A stretch of DNA of 29,929 bases from the NCBI RefSeq assembly GCF_040605455.1, contig NZ_JBEXCV010000111.1, forward strand, positions 1 through 29,929, given 5' to 3'. Below are positions 9,477 to 16,847 of the stretch, piece by piece; positions within the stretch are counted from its first letter, which is position 1; each line of letters opens with the position of its first letter. The position numbers were made by a program, and so were the translations under genes. The notes beneath the pieces were generated by a model, which had not been told where the DNA came from, searched no databases, and was given only the letters and a program-made list of their open reading frames with translations. This DNA is from Embleya sp040605455. GTDB taxonomy: Bacteria; Actinomycetota; Actinomycetes; Streptomycetales; Streptomycetaceae.

Positions 9477-10166
9477 ATGGCAAGCGAGCAAGCCGCCGGC
9501 ACCTCGGGTCGTCGCGGATACCATCACGGCGACCTGCGCAACGCGCTGACCGAGGCCGCAGTGGAACGGGCCCGGGCGGGGGGTCCGCAGGCGATCGTGT
9601 TGCGCGAGGCCGCGCGCGCGACGGGTGTGTCCTCCACCGCCGCCTACCGGCACTTCGCCAACCATCACGAGTTGGTCGTGGCGGTCAAGGATCGCGGTCT
9701 GGCGATGCTCGCCGCGACGATGCGGGACGAGTTGGCCGGGGGCGAGCCGTGTTCGGATCCGGGGGACGAGGCGCTGCGTCGGCTGCGTGCGGCGGGGCTG
9801 GGCTACGTGCGCTTCGCGTTCGCCGAGCCCGGCCTGTTCCGGACCATCTTCCACGGTGGCACCGAGGGCGACCCGATGATCGGTCGTCGGCAAGCGGCTC
9901 TTGCCGCGGGCGACGGCGAGGGGCATCTGCCCGGCACGCCGGACGAGTCGGAGGAGTCCTACTCGCTGATGTCCCGGGCACTGGACGAACTGGTCGCGCT
10001 CGGTCGACTCCCGGCCGAGCGCCGCAAGTACTCGGACGTGGTGATGTGGTCCGCCGTGCACGGCCTGAGCGTGCTGCTGCTGGACACCGAACTGGCCCAT
10101 CTCCCGGACGAGATCAAGGCGGACATCGTCCGGCGCGGCATCGACGTGGCCCTGAACGGCCTGTGA
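9477..10166 (+). CDS. TetR-family transcriptional repressor
   Basis: A 229-residue protein with the TetR layout. The N-terminal helix-turn-helix is preceded by the common RRGYHHGDLRNAL motif and reads VLREAARATGVSSTAAYRHFANHHELVVAV (about residues 41-70). The variable C-terminal ligand/dimer domain follows (LGYVRFAFAEPGLFRTIF). It matches the actinobacterial group whose C-terminal domain begins with that FAFAEPGLF segment. The ATG at 9477 has GGAG upstream; an earlier in-frame ATG has no ribosome site and adds residues foreign to the family. It probably represses the adjacent MMPL exporter and itself. The SDR gene follows after 74 bases and may be co-transcribed. Confidence 0.9.
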   Translation: MASEQAAGTSGRRGYHHGDLRNALTEAAVERARAGGPQAIVLREAARATGVSSTAAYRHFANHHELVVAVKDRGLAMLAATMRDELAGGEPCSDPGDEALRRLRAAGLGYVRFAFAEPGLFRTIFHGGTEGDPMIGRRQAALAAGDGEGHLPGTPDESEESYSLMSRALDELVALGRLPAERRKYSDVVMWSAVHGLSVLLLDTELAHLPDEIKADIVRRGIDVALNGL

Positions 10167-10240
10167 GGCCGGTCGCGGTCGTCCCCCATTAGGTCCCGTC
10201 CGACAGGCGCCGACGATCGCCCGCTCCCAGGATCGAAGGC

Positions 10241-10993
10241 ATGAGCGCCGACTTCGCAACCAGGACCGCCATCGTCACCGGGGCCGCCTCGGGCATCGGC
10301 GCCGCGATCGCCCGCCGACTCGCCGCCGACGGCGCGAGCGTCGTGGTCGCCGACCTCGACGATGTCGGCGCGGCTCGCGTCGCCGCCGAGATCACCGAGG
10401 CCGGCGGCACCGCCCGGGGCATGCGGGTGGACGTGGCCGAGCCCAAGTCGTGCGCGGCGCTTGTGCGCGCGGCGGTGGAGGTGTTCGGCGGGCTGCACCT
10501 CGCGGTGAACAACGCGGGCATCACCGGCCCGCACGCGCACACCGGCGAGTACCCGACGGACGGGTGGCGCAGGGTGATCGACATCAACCTGAGCGGCGTC
10601 TTCTACGGAATGCGCCACCAGATCCCGGCGATGCTGGAGTCCGGTGGCGGTGCGATCGTCAACATGGCGTCGATCCTGTCCTCGGTCGGTTTCCCGAACG
10701 CGGTCGGCTACGTGGCCGCCAAGCACGGCGTGCTGGGCCTGACCAAGACCGCCGCGATCGAGTACGCGCAGCGTGGGATCCGGATCAACGCGGTCGGCCC
10801 GGGCTTCATCGAGACCCCGCTGCTCAAGGAAACCGACGCCGAGGCGCACGCCGCGCTGGCCCGGCTGCATCCGATGGGCCGGCTCGGCACGGGCGACGAA
10901 GTGGCCGAGCCGGTCGCCTTCCTGCTCTCCGATCGGGCGGCCTTCATCACCGGCAGCTACCACCTGGTGGACGGCGGCTACACCGCGCCGTAG
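10241..10993 (+). CDS. Short-chain dehydrogenase/reductase (SDR)
   Basis: A 250-residue classical SDR that oxidises or reduces a carbonyl/alcohol with NAD(P). The cofactor motif TGAASGIG is at residues 13-20. D41 in VVVADLDD favours NAD over NADP. NNAG is at 90-93, and the catalytic set is S144, Y157 and K161 (YVAAK). The C-terminal segment (ITGSYHLVDGGYTAP) is typical. Length and motifs are complete, so it should be active. The substrate is unknown. It lies between tetR and the broken alcohol dehydrogenase in the same direction. The ATG has AGGA and GAAGG upstream. Confidence 0.92.
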   Translation: MSADFATRTAIVTGAASGIGAAIARRLAADGASVVVADLDDVGAARVAAEITEAGGTARGMRVDVAEPKSCAALVRAAVEVFGGLHLAVNNAGITGPHAHTGEYPTDGWRRVIDINLSGVFYGMRHQIPAMLESGGGAIVNMASILSSVGFPNAVGYVAAKHGVLGLTKTAAIEYAQRGIRINAVGPGFIETPLLKETDAEAHAALARLHPMGRLGTGDEVAEPVAFLLSDRAAFITGSYHLVDGGYTAP

Positions 10994-11003
10994 CACCGGC
11001 GCG
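10984..11003 (+). terminator. Small hairpin at the SDR stop codon
   Basis: CGCGCCG-N6-CGGCGCG forms a perfect 7-bp stem overlapping the stop codon. It is a weak terminator candidate without a T run. Confidence 0.3.
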
Positions 11004-11004
11004 T

Positions 11005-11026
11005 GGATACCCCGCCTGGGTAATCC
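11005..11026. promoter_or_regulatory. Operator-like palindrome, site A
   Basis: GGATACCCCG...GGTAATCC is a 22-base imperfect dyad located 109 bases before the alcohol dehydrogenase start. Seventeen of its 22 bases match, in inverted orientation, a second site at 12097-12118. The TACCC/GGGTA core resembles operators of the CsoR/FrmR family, but no such regulator is in the window. Confidence 0.5.
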
Positions 11027-11134
11027 ATCCGGTTGGCGAGTAATAGTCCGACATTGACGTCGCCGGCCCATCGCGCCACCCGCGCACCACTCGTGTACCC
11101 ACGTGGGGCCGGTACGCCGGAAAGGGAGAAACCC

Positions 11135-12076
11135 ATGAAGGCCGTGCAATACGTCGAGTTCGACAAGCCGGTCGAGGCGCGGGAGATCCCCGCGCCCGAA
11201 CCGGGCCCCGGACAGGTGCTGCTGAAGGTCACCGCCGCCGGCGTCTGTCACTCCGACATCTTCGTGATGAGTCGGCGACGGGGACCTTCGGTCCGAATGC
11301 CCCGCTCACCCTCGGCCACGAAGGCGCCGGCACCGTGGCCGCGCTGGGCGAGGGGGTCACCGGCTTCGCGCTCGGCGACGCGGTCGTCGTCTACGGACCG
11401 TGGGGCTGCGGCGCCTGTCATGCGTGCGCGCAGGGCAAGGAGAACTACTGCACGCGCGCCGCCGAGCTGGGCATCCGGCCGCCCGGTCTGGGTGCCCCCG
11501 GCGCCCTCGCCGACTACGTGCTGATCGACGACGCCCGACACCTGGTCCCGACCGGCGACCTGGACCCGGTACAGACCGTTCCGCTCACCGACGCCGGGCT
11601 GACCCCGTACCACGCGATCAAGCGCTCGCTGGACAAGCTCCACGCGGGCAGCACCGCCGTGGTCCTGGGTGTCGGCGGCCTCGGTCACCTGGGCGTGCAG
11701 CTGCTGCGAGCGTTGTCCGCCACCCGGGTGATCGCCCTGGACGTGAGCGAGGACAAGCTGGAACTGGCCCGCGCCTCGGGCGCGCATCTGGCGATCAGGT
11801 CCGACGACAAGGCCGCCGACATCGTTCGCGAAGCCACCGACGGCCTCGGTGCGCAGCTCGTGCTCAACTTCGTGGGCGTGCAACCCACTGTCGACCTGGC
11901 CGCGAAGTGCGCGGCCGTGGAGAGCGACCTGACCATCGTGGGCATCGGCGGCGGAACCCTCCCGGTCGGCTTCGGCCTGGGTGGAGAAGTTTTCGCTGGA
12001 CCAGGCGCCGGATGTGTACGACCGACTGCACCACGGCCGGATCAACGGCCGCGCGGTGCTCGTCCCGGGGGCCTGA
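11135..12076 (+). pseudogene. Zinc-dependent alcohol dehydrogenase, broken by a frameshift and an internal deletion
   Basis: The remains of a medium-chain zinc alcohol dehydrogenase. The N-terminus MKAVQYVEFDKPVEAREIP and GVCHSD (catalytic zinc) are read in one frame up to about 11272. The sequence then continues in a frame one base short, through TFGPNAPLTLGHEGAG, the structural zinc loop CGACHACAQGKENYC and the NAD loop GVGGLGHLG. Near 11970-11981 the reading jumps frame again: GTLPVGFG runs straight into VEKFSLDQAPDVYDRL and ends RAVLVPGA at the stop 12074-12076. About 35 residues normally found between these pieces are missing. The start has AAGGGAG upstream. With two separate lesions it is probably a real pseudogene, but a sequencing error at the first cannot be excluded. 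Confidence 0.8.
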
Positions 12077-12096
12077 CCGGGCGCGACCGGCCCGCC

Positions 12097-12118
12097 GGAA
12101 TACCTGACCGGGGTATCC
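12097..12118. promoter_or_regulatory. Operator-like palindrome, site B
   Basis: GGAATACC-N6-GGGTATCC lies 51 bases before the TPR gene start. It is the partner of site A at 11005-11026 and probably binds the same regulator. Confidence 0.5.
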
Positions 12119-12168
12119 GGTTCTGCCTGGTGTCCGATGCCGTCACGAGCATCGCGAAGGGAGCCACC

Positions 12169-12519
12169 GTGACGCTGACCCTGGAGAACTACCGAGTAGC
12201 CGAGGAACTGGTCGAGCGACGCGACCCGTTGGGCGCGCTGCGCATCCTGGAGCCGGTGCTGGAGGACGAGCGCGACAACGTCGCCGTGCAGCAACTGGCC
12301 GGCCGGGCGTACTTCCTCTCGCTCCAGCTCCGCCGGGCCGAGGCGACGCTGCGCCGAGTGGTCGAGCTGGACCCATGTGACGCGTGGGCCACGCACGCCC
12401 TCGGCCGGACCCTGGAGCGGGCCGGCCGCGGCGCGGAGGCCGCGCCGTATCTGCGGCTCGCCGCGGCGATGAACCCGGAGCCGGAGTACAAGGCGGCAGC
12501 GGCGAAGTACGCCGACTGA
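12169..12519 (+). CDS. Small tetratricopeptide-repeat protein
   Basis: A 116-residue helical protein with about three TPR-like units: NYRVAEELVERRDPLGALRILEPVLE, NVAVQQLAGRAYFLSLQLRRAEATLRRVVELDP and AWATHALGRTLERAGRGAEAAPYLRLAAAMNP. Spacing of W/A/G/A/P positions fits TPR. Such proteins act as protein-binding adaptors. There is no signal peptide, so it should be cytoplasmic. The GTG start has AAGGGAG 5 bases upstream. The open frame extends back into the broken dehydrogenase, but that is a by-product of its frameshift. It is preceded by operator-like site B. Confidence 0.8.
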   Translation: MTLTLENYRVAEELVERRDPLGALRILEPVLEDERDNVAVQQLAGRAYFLSLQLRRAEATLRRVVELDPCDAWATHALGRTLERAGRGAEAAPYLRLAAAMNPEPEYKAAAAKYAD

Positions 12520-12526
12520 GGCCGAC

Positions 12527-13207
12527 TCAGCCCGACCAGGCGGCGGACCGACGGTCCGCCGCCTCGTCGGCGTCCGGGCGGCTGAACGGCCACGTCGCCC
12601 AGGTGAGCGCGAGCAGCAACTGGGCGGCCACGTAGGTGGGCATCACCACAGCGTCCTGCCCCGGCAACAGGTCCACGTCGGCGATGCCCAGCGCGATCAC
12701 CGCGTCCGAGAGCAGGAACAACGCTCCCCCGAGTCCGGTGCGCCGGCCCACACCCGCCGCGTACGCCGCCATCCCGGTGAGCAGCAGGCTGTAGCCGAGG
12801 ACCGGCACCAGCAGTTCGTCCAGGCCGCGCCACACCAGCGCCATCGTCGCACCCCACGCGAGCAGGTACCCCACGGCCCGGCGCGCCGAGAGCGTGCCGC
12901 CCATGCGCCGAAAGGCCAGGAGGTAACAGACGTGGCCGACCGCGAACCCGGCCATCCCGATCATGAAGGTCGCGCCGCGGTCCACGAGCAGCCCCACGTC
13001 GCCGACGAACCCGCCCGCCAGGGCGCCGATCGGCAGCCGCAGGTCGCGCCCGGCACCGGGTCGTGCGGCCACCCACACGAAGGCGATCAGCACCGGCATC
13101 AGCAGCGTCTTGCTCACCCAGCGAGGCCCGTCGACACCGGCCGCGGCGAGCACCGTGTCGACGACGCCCAGGGTCAGGTACGCGGCGAGGAGCGCGCGTG
13201 CCCTCAC
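12527..13207 (-). CDS. YhhN/TMEM86-family lysoplasmalogenase-like membrane protein
   Basis: A 226-residue, mostly hydrophobic protein with about eight predicted helices. It contains family-like segments WVSKTLLMPVLIAFVW, GFVGDVGLL (the conserved GD pair) and LLSDAVIALG (the conserved SD pair). YhhN/TMEM86 enzymes hydrolyse the vinyl-ether bond of lysoplasmalogens, releasing an aldehyde and a glycerophospho head group. The GTG start overlaps the TGA of the upstream hydroxylase gene as GTGA, so translation is probably coupled; no separate ribosome site is visible. The pairing with a hydroxylase that resembles alkylglycerol monooxygenase supports a role in ether-lipid turnover, which is an inference. 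Confidence 0.85.
   Translation of the reverse strand: MRARALLAAYLTLGVVDTVLAAAGVDGPRWVSKTLLMPVLIAFVWVAARPGAGRDLRLPIGALAGGFVGDVGLLVDRGATFMIGMAGFAVGHVCYLLAFRRMGGTLSARRAVGYLLAWGATMALVWRGLDELLVPVLGYSLLLTGMAAYAAGVGRRTGLGGALFLLSDAVIALGIADVDLLPGQDAVVMPTYVAAQLLLALTWATWPFSRPDADEAADRRSAAWSG
12538..12564. terminator. Perfect 12-bp hairpin inside the end of the YhhN gene
   Basis: AGGCGGCGGACC-GAC-GGTCCGCCGCCT forms a fully paired stem with a 3-base loop. It lies 19 bases after the TPR stop and within the last codons of the convergent YhhN gene. It is a likely terminator for the plus-strand gene embedded in the coding sequence of the other. Confidence 0.6.
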
Positions 13208-14064
13208 GCGCCGGCCCGGGCGACGGCGGGCGGCTCGATCGCCTCGGTCGCGGGCTGCCAGCCGGGTCCGCGCAGCACCCGGCCGAACCGCACCCGCCAG
13301 GTGCCCGCGGCCCGGACGTCGCGCGCGATGGCCGCGTACTCGTGGAAGGCCACCCGCAGCGGGTTGTACGTCTCGATGTTCTTGGTGAGCCCGTAGTTCA
13401 CCGGCTCGCCCTCGGGCTCGAAGCTGCGGAACAGCCGGTCCCACAGGATCAGGATGCCGCCGTAGTTGCGGTCCAGGTACTGCCGGTTCGAACCGTGGTG
13501 CACGCGGTGGTGCGAGGGCGTGTTGAAGACGTACTCGATCGGCTTCCAGAGCTTGTCGATCCGCTCGGTGTGGATCCAGAACTGGTACAGCAGGTTGATC
13601 GAGAAGGACGTGACCACCATCGCCAACGGGAACCCGAGCAGCAGCATCGGCCCGATGAACACGATGTGGTGCGCCCCGGTCCAGGTCTGTCGCAGCGCGG
13701 TGGAGAGGTTGTAGTGCCGGCTGGAGTGGTGCACGACATGGCTGGCCCACAGCAGCCGGATCTCGTGCCCGGCGCGATGCTCCCAGTAGTAGAAGAAGTC
13801 CACGCCGACGATCACCAGCACCCACGCCCACCACGTGTTCCCCAGCCGCAGCGGGGTCAGCTCGTGCAGCCCGTCCCAGGCCAGGACGGTCAACAACCCC
13901 CAGCCCAGCCCGGCCGCGATGCTGCCGAGGCCCATGGTCAGGCTCGTCGCGGTGTCCTTCACCGCGTACCCGCGCTCGTCGTCGTCGGGGGCGAATCGAT
14001 ACGACACCCACTCGACGACCAAGAGGAGGGTGAAGGCCGGAATGGCGAGCACCGTGAGGTCCAT
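13204..14064 (-). CDS. Fatty-acid hydroxylase superfamily protein, alkylglycerol-monooxygenase-like
   Basis: A 286-residue membrane protein with a diiron histidine-box core. The boxes are H96-RAG-H100, H109-VV-HH113 and HHRVHH (185-190). H117 lies within HHSSRHYNLSTALRQ, a signature close to that of animal alkylglycerol monooxygenase (AGMO), which hydroxylates and cleaves ether lipids. Hydrophobic helices flank the boxes (for example MDLTVLAIPAFTLLLVVEW and AWVLVIVGVDFFYYW). Sterol desaturase, a common automatic label, is less likely given this signature. The ATG at 14064 is chosen because translation further upstream is not protein-like; the ribosome site is weak. The gene is coupled to the lysoplasmalogenase-like gene by a 4-base overlap. 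Confidence 0.88.
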   Translation of the reverse strand: MDLTVLAIPAFTLLLVVEWVSYRFAPDDDERGYAVKDTATSLTMGLGSIAAGLGWGLLTVLAWDGLHELTPLRLGNTWWAWVLVIVGVDFFYYWEHRAGHEIRLLWASHVVHHSSRHYNLSTALRQTWTGAHHIVFIGPMLLLGFPLAMVVTSFSINLLYQFWIHTERIDKLWKPIEYVFNTPSHHRVHHGSNRQYLDRNYGGILILWDRLFRSFEPEGEPVNYGLTKNIETYNPLRVAFHEYAAIARDVRAAGTWRVRFGRVLRGPGWQPATEAIEPPAVARAGA

Positions 14065-14154
14065 GTCTCGGACCCTACTGGCGAGTAACGCCGGGCGGAA
14101 GAGGTGATTTCCCGCTGTTTTTCCCGGTCGTGCCCGATCGCCCCGGACACTGCC

Positions 14155-14203
14155 GAAGCCCCCGGTCGCCGTCGCGGACGGGCCGGGGGCGATCGGAGGC
14201 TTC
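14155..14203 (-). terminator. Hairpin after the PRC-barrel/DUF2382 gene
   Basis: GAAGCCCCCGGTCGCC pairs with GGCGATCGGAGGCTTC in 15 of 16 positions (one mismatch, one G-U) around a 17-base loop. It lies 25 bases beyond the stop of the minus-strand gene. Confidence 0.6.
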
Positions 14204-14227
14204 GCGGGAGGCCGAGCGGAGCGGGCC

Positions 14228-15358
14228 TTACTTGTTCTTGTTCTTGTCCAGTCGCTCGTTCTTGTCGAGTCGCTCGCCCTTGCCGTCGAGGACCTGTACC
14301 TTGCCACCGTCGTGCAGCTCGATGCGTTCGCGCCGGACCTCCTCGGTCACCCGCTGCTCGCTCTGCACCTTCTTGGAGACCAGCCGGATGCGCTCGACCG
14401 GGAAGACCTCCTTGCGGACGACGACCCGTTCGGCGTGCAGCACGATCTCGTGCGCGTTCTCGTGCATGTCCGGGCCGTCGAGCGCGGCGCGGCGGTTGGA
14501 GTTGTCGATCGGCTCGCGGACGATCTCCCACTCCTCGTGCATCACCGGTACGACCTTGTCCACGCGCTCGGTCTCGATCACCTTGCGCAGCGCCGCACGC
14601 CCGGCCTCGACCATCTCGACGTGCACGTCCAGCCGCTCCTCGGAGCGCGTCATCGCGTCGTCGGTACCGGTCTTGGCGGACATCGACGCGGCCCGGGCGG
14701 TGCCCGAGTCGGCCCCGGTTGCGCGGGTCGTGGTCGAGGACGTCATGCCGGCTTTGGTGCCCGCCTCCATCGCCGACCGGGAGTGCCGACCGGTCGGAGT
14801 GCCGGCCATCCCGGCGGCGGGCGGGGTAGACGGTTTGGCGCCGGCCGACGGCGGCTCGTTGGTGCGCACCGACGGATCGTGCTTGCCGGTCAGCTCCTCG
14901 AAGCCGTTGTCCGTACCCGCGAGCTGCGACTTGGACATGTCCGCCCGTCGGCGGGTGTCGGCAGCCCCGGCGGCCCCGGCGGCCCCGGCAGCCATACCGG
15001 CGGTGCCGGTGCCTTGGGAGGTCTCGGTGCGGGTCATGCCGCTGGACGGCGTGACGCTGTAGTGGCGATAGAGGCGGGCCTCCTCCTCCGGCGAGAGGTG
15101 CTCGTCGGTGCCCAGGCTCGGCGCTTCCTTGACGAGCTCCTTGTCGAAGGGCACACGCAGGTCGTCGCCCTGCATGTCGGCCGGGCCCAGCGGCACGAAG
15201 CTCTCGCGTCCGCCGAACATGCCGGTCTTGACGGTGACCCATTCCGGCTCGCCGGTGCGGTCGTCCAGGTACACCTGGCCGATGGTCCCGATCTTGTTGC
15301 CTTCGGAATCGACGACCTTGCGGCCGATCAACTCCTGCGGGGTGACGTTCGTCTTCAC
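14228..15358 (-). CDS. PRC-barrel and DUF2382 stress protein
   Basis: A 376-residue cytoplasmic protein. Residues 1-80 form a PRC-barrel (TPQELIGRKVVDSEGNKIGTIGQVYLDDRTGEPEWVTV). The middle (about 100-235) is low complexity, rich in Ala, Gly, Thr and Ser. Residues about 237-350 form a DUF2382 domain (RSEERLDVHVEMVEAGRAALRKVIETERV, then VVRKEVFPVERIRLVSK). The tail repeats RLDKNERLDKNKNK. This domain pair is common in actinobacteria and Deinococcus and is associated with desiccation or general stress; its biochemical role is unknown. The GTG at 15358 is preferred over an ATG 11 codons upstream because CAGGAGCG lies just before it. It is divergent from a GNAT gene. Confidence 0.85.
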   Translation of the reverse strand: MKTNVTPQELIGRKVVDSEGNKIGTIGQVYLDDRTGEPEWVTVKTGMFGGRESFVPLGPADMQGDDLRVPFDKELVKEAPSLGTDEHLSPEEEARLYRHYSVTPSSGMTRTETSQGTGTAGMAAGAAGAAGAADTRRRADMSKSQLAGTDNGFEELTGKHDPSVRTNEPPSAGAKPSTPPAAGMAGTPTGRHSRSAMEAGTKAGMTSSTTTRATGADSGTARAASMSAKTGTDDAMTRSEERLDVHVEMVEAGRAALRKVIETERVDKVVPVMHEEWEIVREPIDNSNRRAALDGPDMHENAHEIVLHAERVVVRKEVFPVERIRLVSKKVQSEQRVTEEVRRERIELHDGGKVQVLDGKGERLDKNERLDKNKNK

Positions 15359-15740
15359 GAGCCAACGCTCCTGTTCCCGGCGTCGCGGCAAGGGTGTCGC
15401 GACATGGCGGTCGTCGTGTGGGAGCTCCGATCACCAGCAGACGGCGAATCGGCCGAAGGGACAACCGGAGGCGGCCGGAGCGGTGCCGGCCGGGTGCCCG
15501 TCGCGGCGCTGTCATCTGCGGGAATGCAACCGGTGCCGGCCGGTGGCGGGCCCGACGTGATTCACCCGAATGGGTGAGTGACCAGCCGAGTTCGACCGGA
15601 TACGAGTCGACTGTCCGCGCTGCTCGGCGTGGCCCCGTCGGACCGGCGGCCCCAGGGTGAGTGCTCGATGCCCGAATTCGGCGGCGGCCGGGTCGGCGCG
15701 CACCCCGGGGTGGACCGGTCGGGATTTGTAGGCTCTCGGC
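15359..15740. promoter_or_regulatory. Divergent intergenic region with two small palindromes
   Basis: No gene is supported in these 382 bases. TGTCGCGACA (15395-15404) is a perfect 10-bp palindrome close to the DUF2382 start. TCACCC-GAAT-GGGTGA (15562-15577) is a 6-bp dyad midway. I see no clear sigma-B-type GGGTAY box. TAGGCT at 15729-15734 is the likely -10 of the GNAT gene. Confidence 0.35.
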
Positions 15741-16199
15741 ATGACCATGACCATCCGCCCGGCGACGGCTCGGGATCTGCCCGGGCTGCTCGCGCTGTAC
15801 GCCGAGTTCCATCCCGACGACGTGCCGCTGCCGATCGAGGACGCTCACCTGATCTGGGCGGACATCGCCACGCAGCGTGGTCGCACGGTGCTGGTCGCGG
15901 ATCTGGACGGGAACATCGTCGGAACCGCCGACTGCGCGGTGCTGCCCAACCTCACCCGGGGCGGGCATCCGATCATGTTCGTGGAGAACGTCGTGGTGGC
16001 GGCGACGCGCCGCAGGCAGGGCACCGGCCGCCGGCTGTTGGTCGCCGCCGGCACGCTTGCCGCCGACGCGGGGTGCTACAAGCTGCAACTCTTGGCCGCG
16101 GACACCGCCGAGGCAGGCGAGTTCTACCGGGCCTGCGGCTTCGAGAGCCTGGCCCAGGGCTTCCGTCGATACCTGCGACCCGTCTCCGGCAGGGCCTAG
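15741..16199 (+). CDS. GNAT-family N-acetyltransferase
   Basis: A 152-residue single-domain GNAT. It begins with MTIRPATARDLPGLLALYAEF, has the central strand FVENVVVAATRRRQGTGRRLL with the acetyl-CoA loop RRQGTG, and ends with the typical AGEFYRACGFESL. It transfers an acetyl group from acetyl-CoA to an amine; the acceptor is unknown. The ATG at 15741 (or the one two codons later) has no Shine-Dalgarno, but TAGGCT ends 6 bases before it, so the transcript is probably leaderless. Its stop is 11 bases from that of the convergent small zinc-finger-like gene. Confidence 0.88.
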   Translation: MTMTIRPATARDLPGLLALYAEFHPDDVPLPIEDAHLIWADIATQRGRTVLVADLDGNIVGTADCAVLPNLTRGGHPIMFVENVVVAATRRRQGTGRRLLVAAGTLAADAGCYKLQLLAADTAEAGEFYRACGFESLAQGFRRYLRPVSGRA

Positions 16200-16210
16200 C
16201 GGGCCGCGCG

Positions 16211-16447
16211 TTACCTGCCCGTGCGCCAGGGGCCGCCGAGGGAGCCCTCCGGTGGGTCGGCCGGGCCGTTGTGCAGCCAGCCGGTGCCTCGGCAGTGCGG
16301 GCAGCGGGTGCCGGCCCAGATCGTCGACACCTCGCGATGCCGGCTGCGATACACCCGGCCGGAGGTGTCCAGACCGGTGCCCTGGCAGCCCATGCATCGG
16401 ATCGCGTCGCCCGCCGTGGACTCGTCGTCTCCGGCTTCCTCCGTCAC
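16211..16447 (-). CDS. Small CxxCxGxG (DnaJ-type zinc-finger-like) protein
   Basis: A 78-residue protein with two CxxCxGxG repeats: CMGCQGTG and CPHCRGTG, about 30 residues apart. These resemble half of the DnaJ cysteine-rich zinc domain and could together bind one zinc ion. The first 15 residues are acidic, and the end is Gly/Pro-rich. There is no J domain or membrane helix. Family members are annotated as hypothetical; a role in binding unfolded protein or RNA is only a guess. The GTG at 16447 has AAGGGGGAC upstream, which decides the start over longer frames. Confidence 0.75.
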   Translation of the reverse strand: MTEEAGDDESTAGDAIRCMGCQGTGLDTSGRVYRSRHREVSTIWAGTRCPHCRGTGWLHNGPADPPEGSLGGPWRTGR

Positions 16448-16847
16448 CGCGTCCCCCTTCGATCGGTGTGCGCCCCGTGACCGAGCCGTATCGCGTTCCG
16501 TAGTGGGCGCGTGTACACCCAGTATTCGCGGGCCGTGCGCTCGGCGCCGGGATTCGGGGCACAAAGGTTTCCGGGTCGGGTGCGGTCGCGGTGCGTGGGG
16601 TCGGTGCGCCGCCGGGCCCGGGCCGCGGCGCTCGGGTCGACCGGAAGTGCATTGCGATTCTTTTACCCGGTCGCTTCGCTGCGTCGGAAAGAAATAACCG
16701 CCGAACCGTCACGCACCGCTCGGATTGCCGATACAGTTTTCGATCGAATTGTCGAGCGTCGAACAGGGTGAATTCGGGCGAATATTTCCACGATGATATT
16801 ATTGCGCCGATCGGTGTGCGGGACGACAAGAGCTCGGGGGCAGGGCG
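16448..16847. promoter_or_regulatory. AT-richer intergenic region upstream of the GT-C gene
   Basis: No gene is supported in these 400 bases. About 16640-16810 is clearly poorer in G and C than the window average (for example GCGAATATTTCC and GATGATATTATTG). TATTAT at 16797-16802 is a possible -10 box. The AT-rich stretch is a plausible Lsr2 target. Confidence 0.4.

Noticed and set aside
11335..12519. A single dehydrogenase-TPR fusion protein
   Set aside because: The fusion exists only because the deletion in the dehydrogenase shifts frame. The TPR gene has its own ribosome site and GTG, and the dehydrogenase tail is readable in the other frame.
13204..14064. Naming the hydroxylase a sterol desaturase
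   Set aside because: The HHSSRHYNLSTALRQ segment and the lysoplasmalogenase partner favour an AGMO-like role over sterol chemistry.
15562..15577. Possible sigma-B promoter for the DUF2382 gene based on a GGGTGA element
   Set aside because: The GGGTAY -10 box is not present and no matching -35 is found. It is recorded only as a small dyad.
13959..16829. A 956-codon open frame on the minus strand across several genes
   Set aside because: It runs out of frame through the DUF2382, GNAT and small zinc genes, each of which has proper motifs and starts in other frames.
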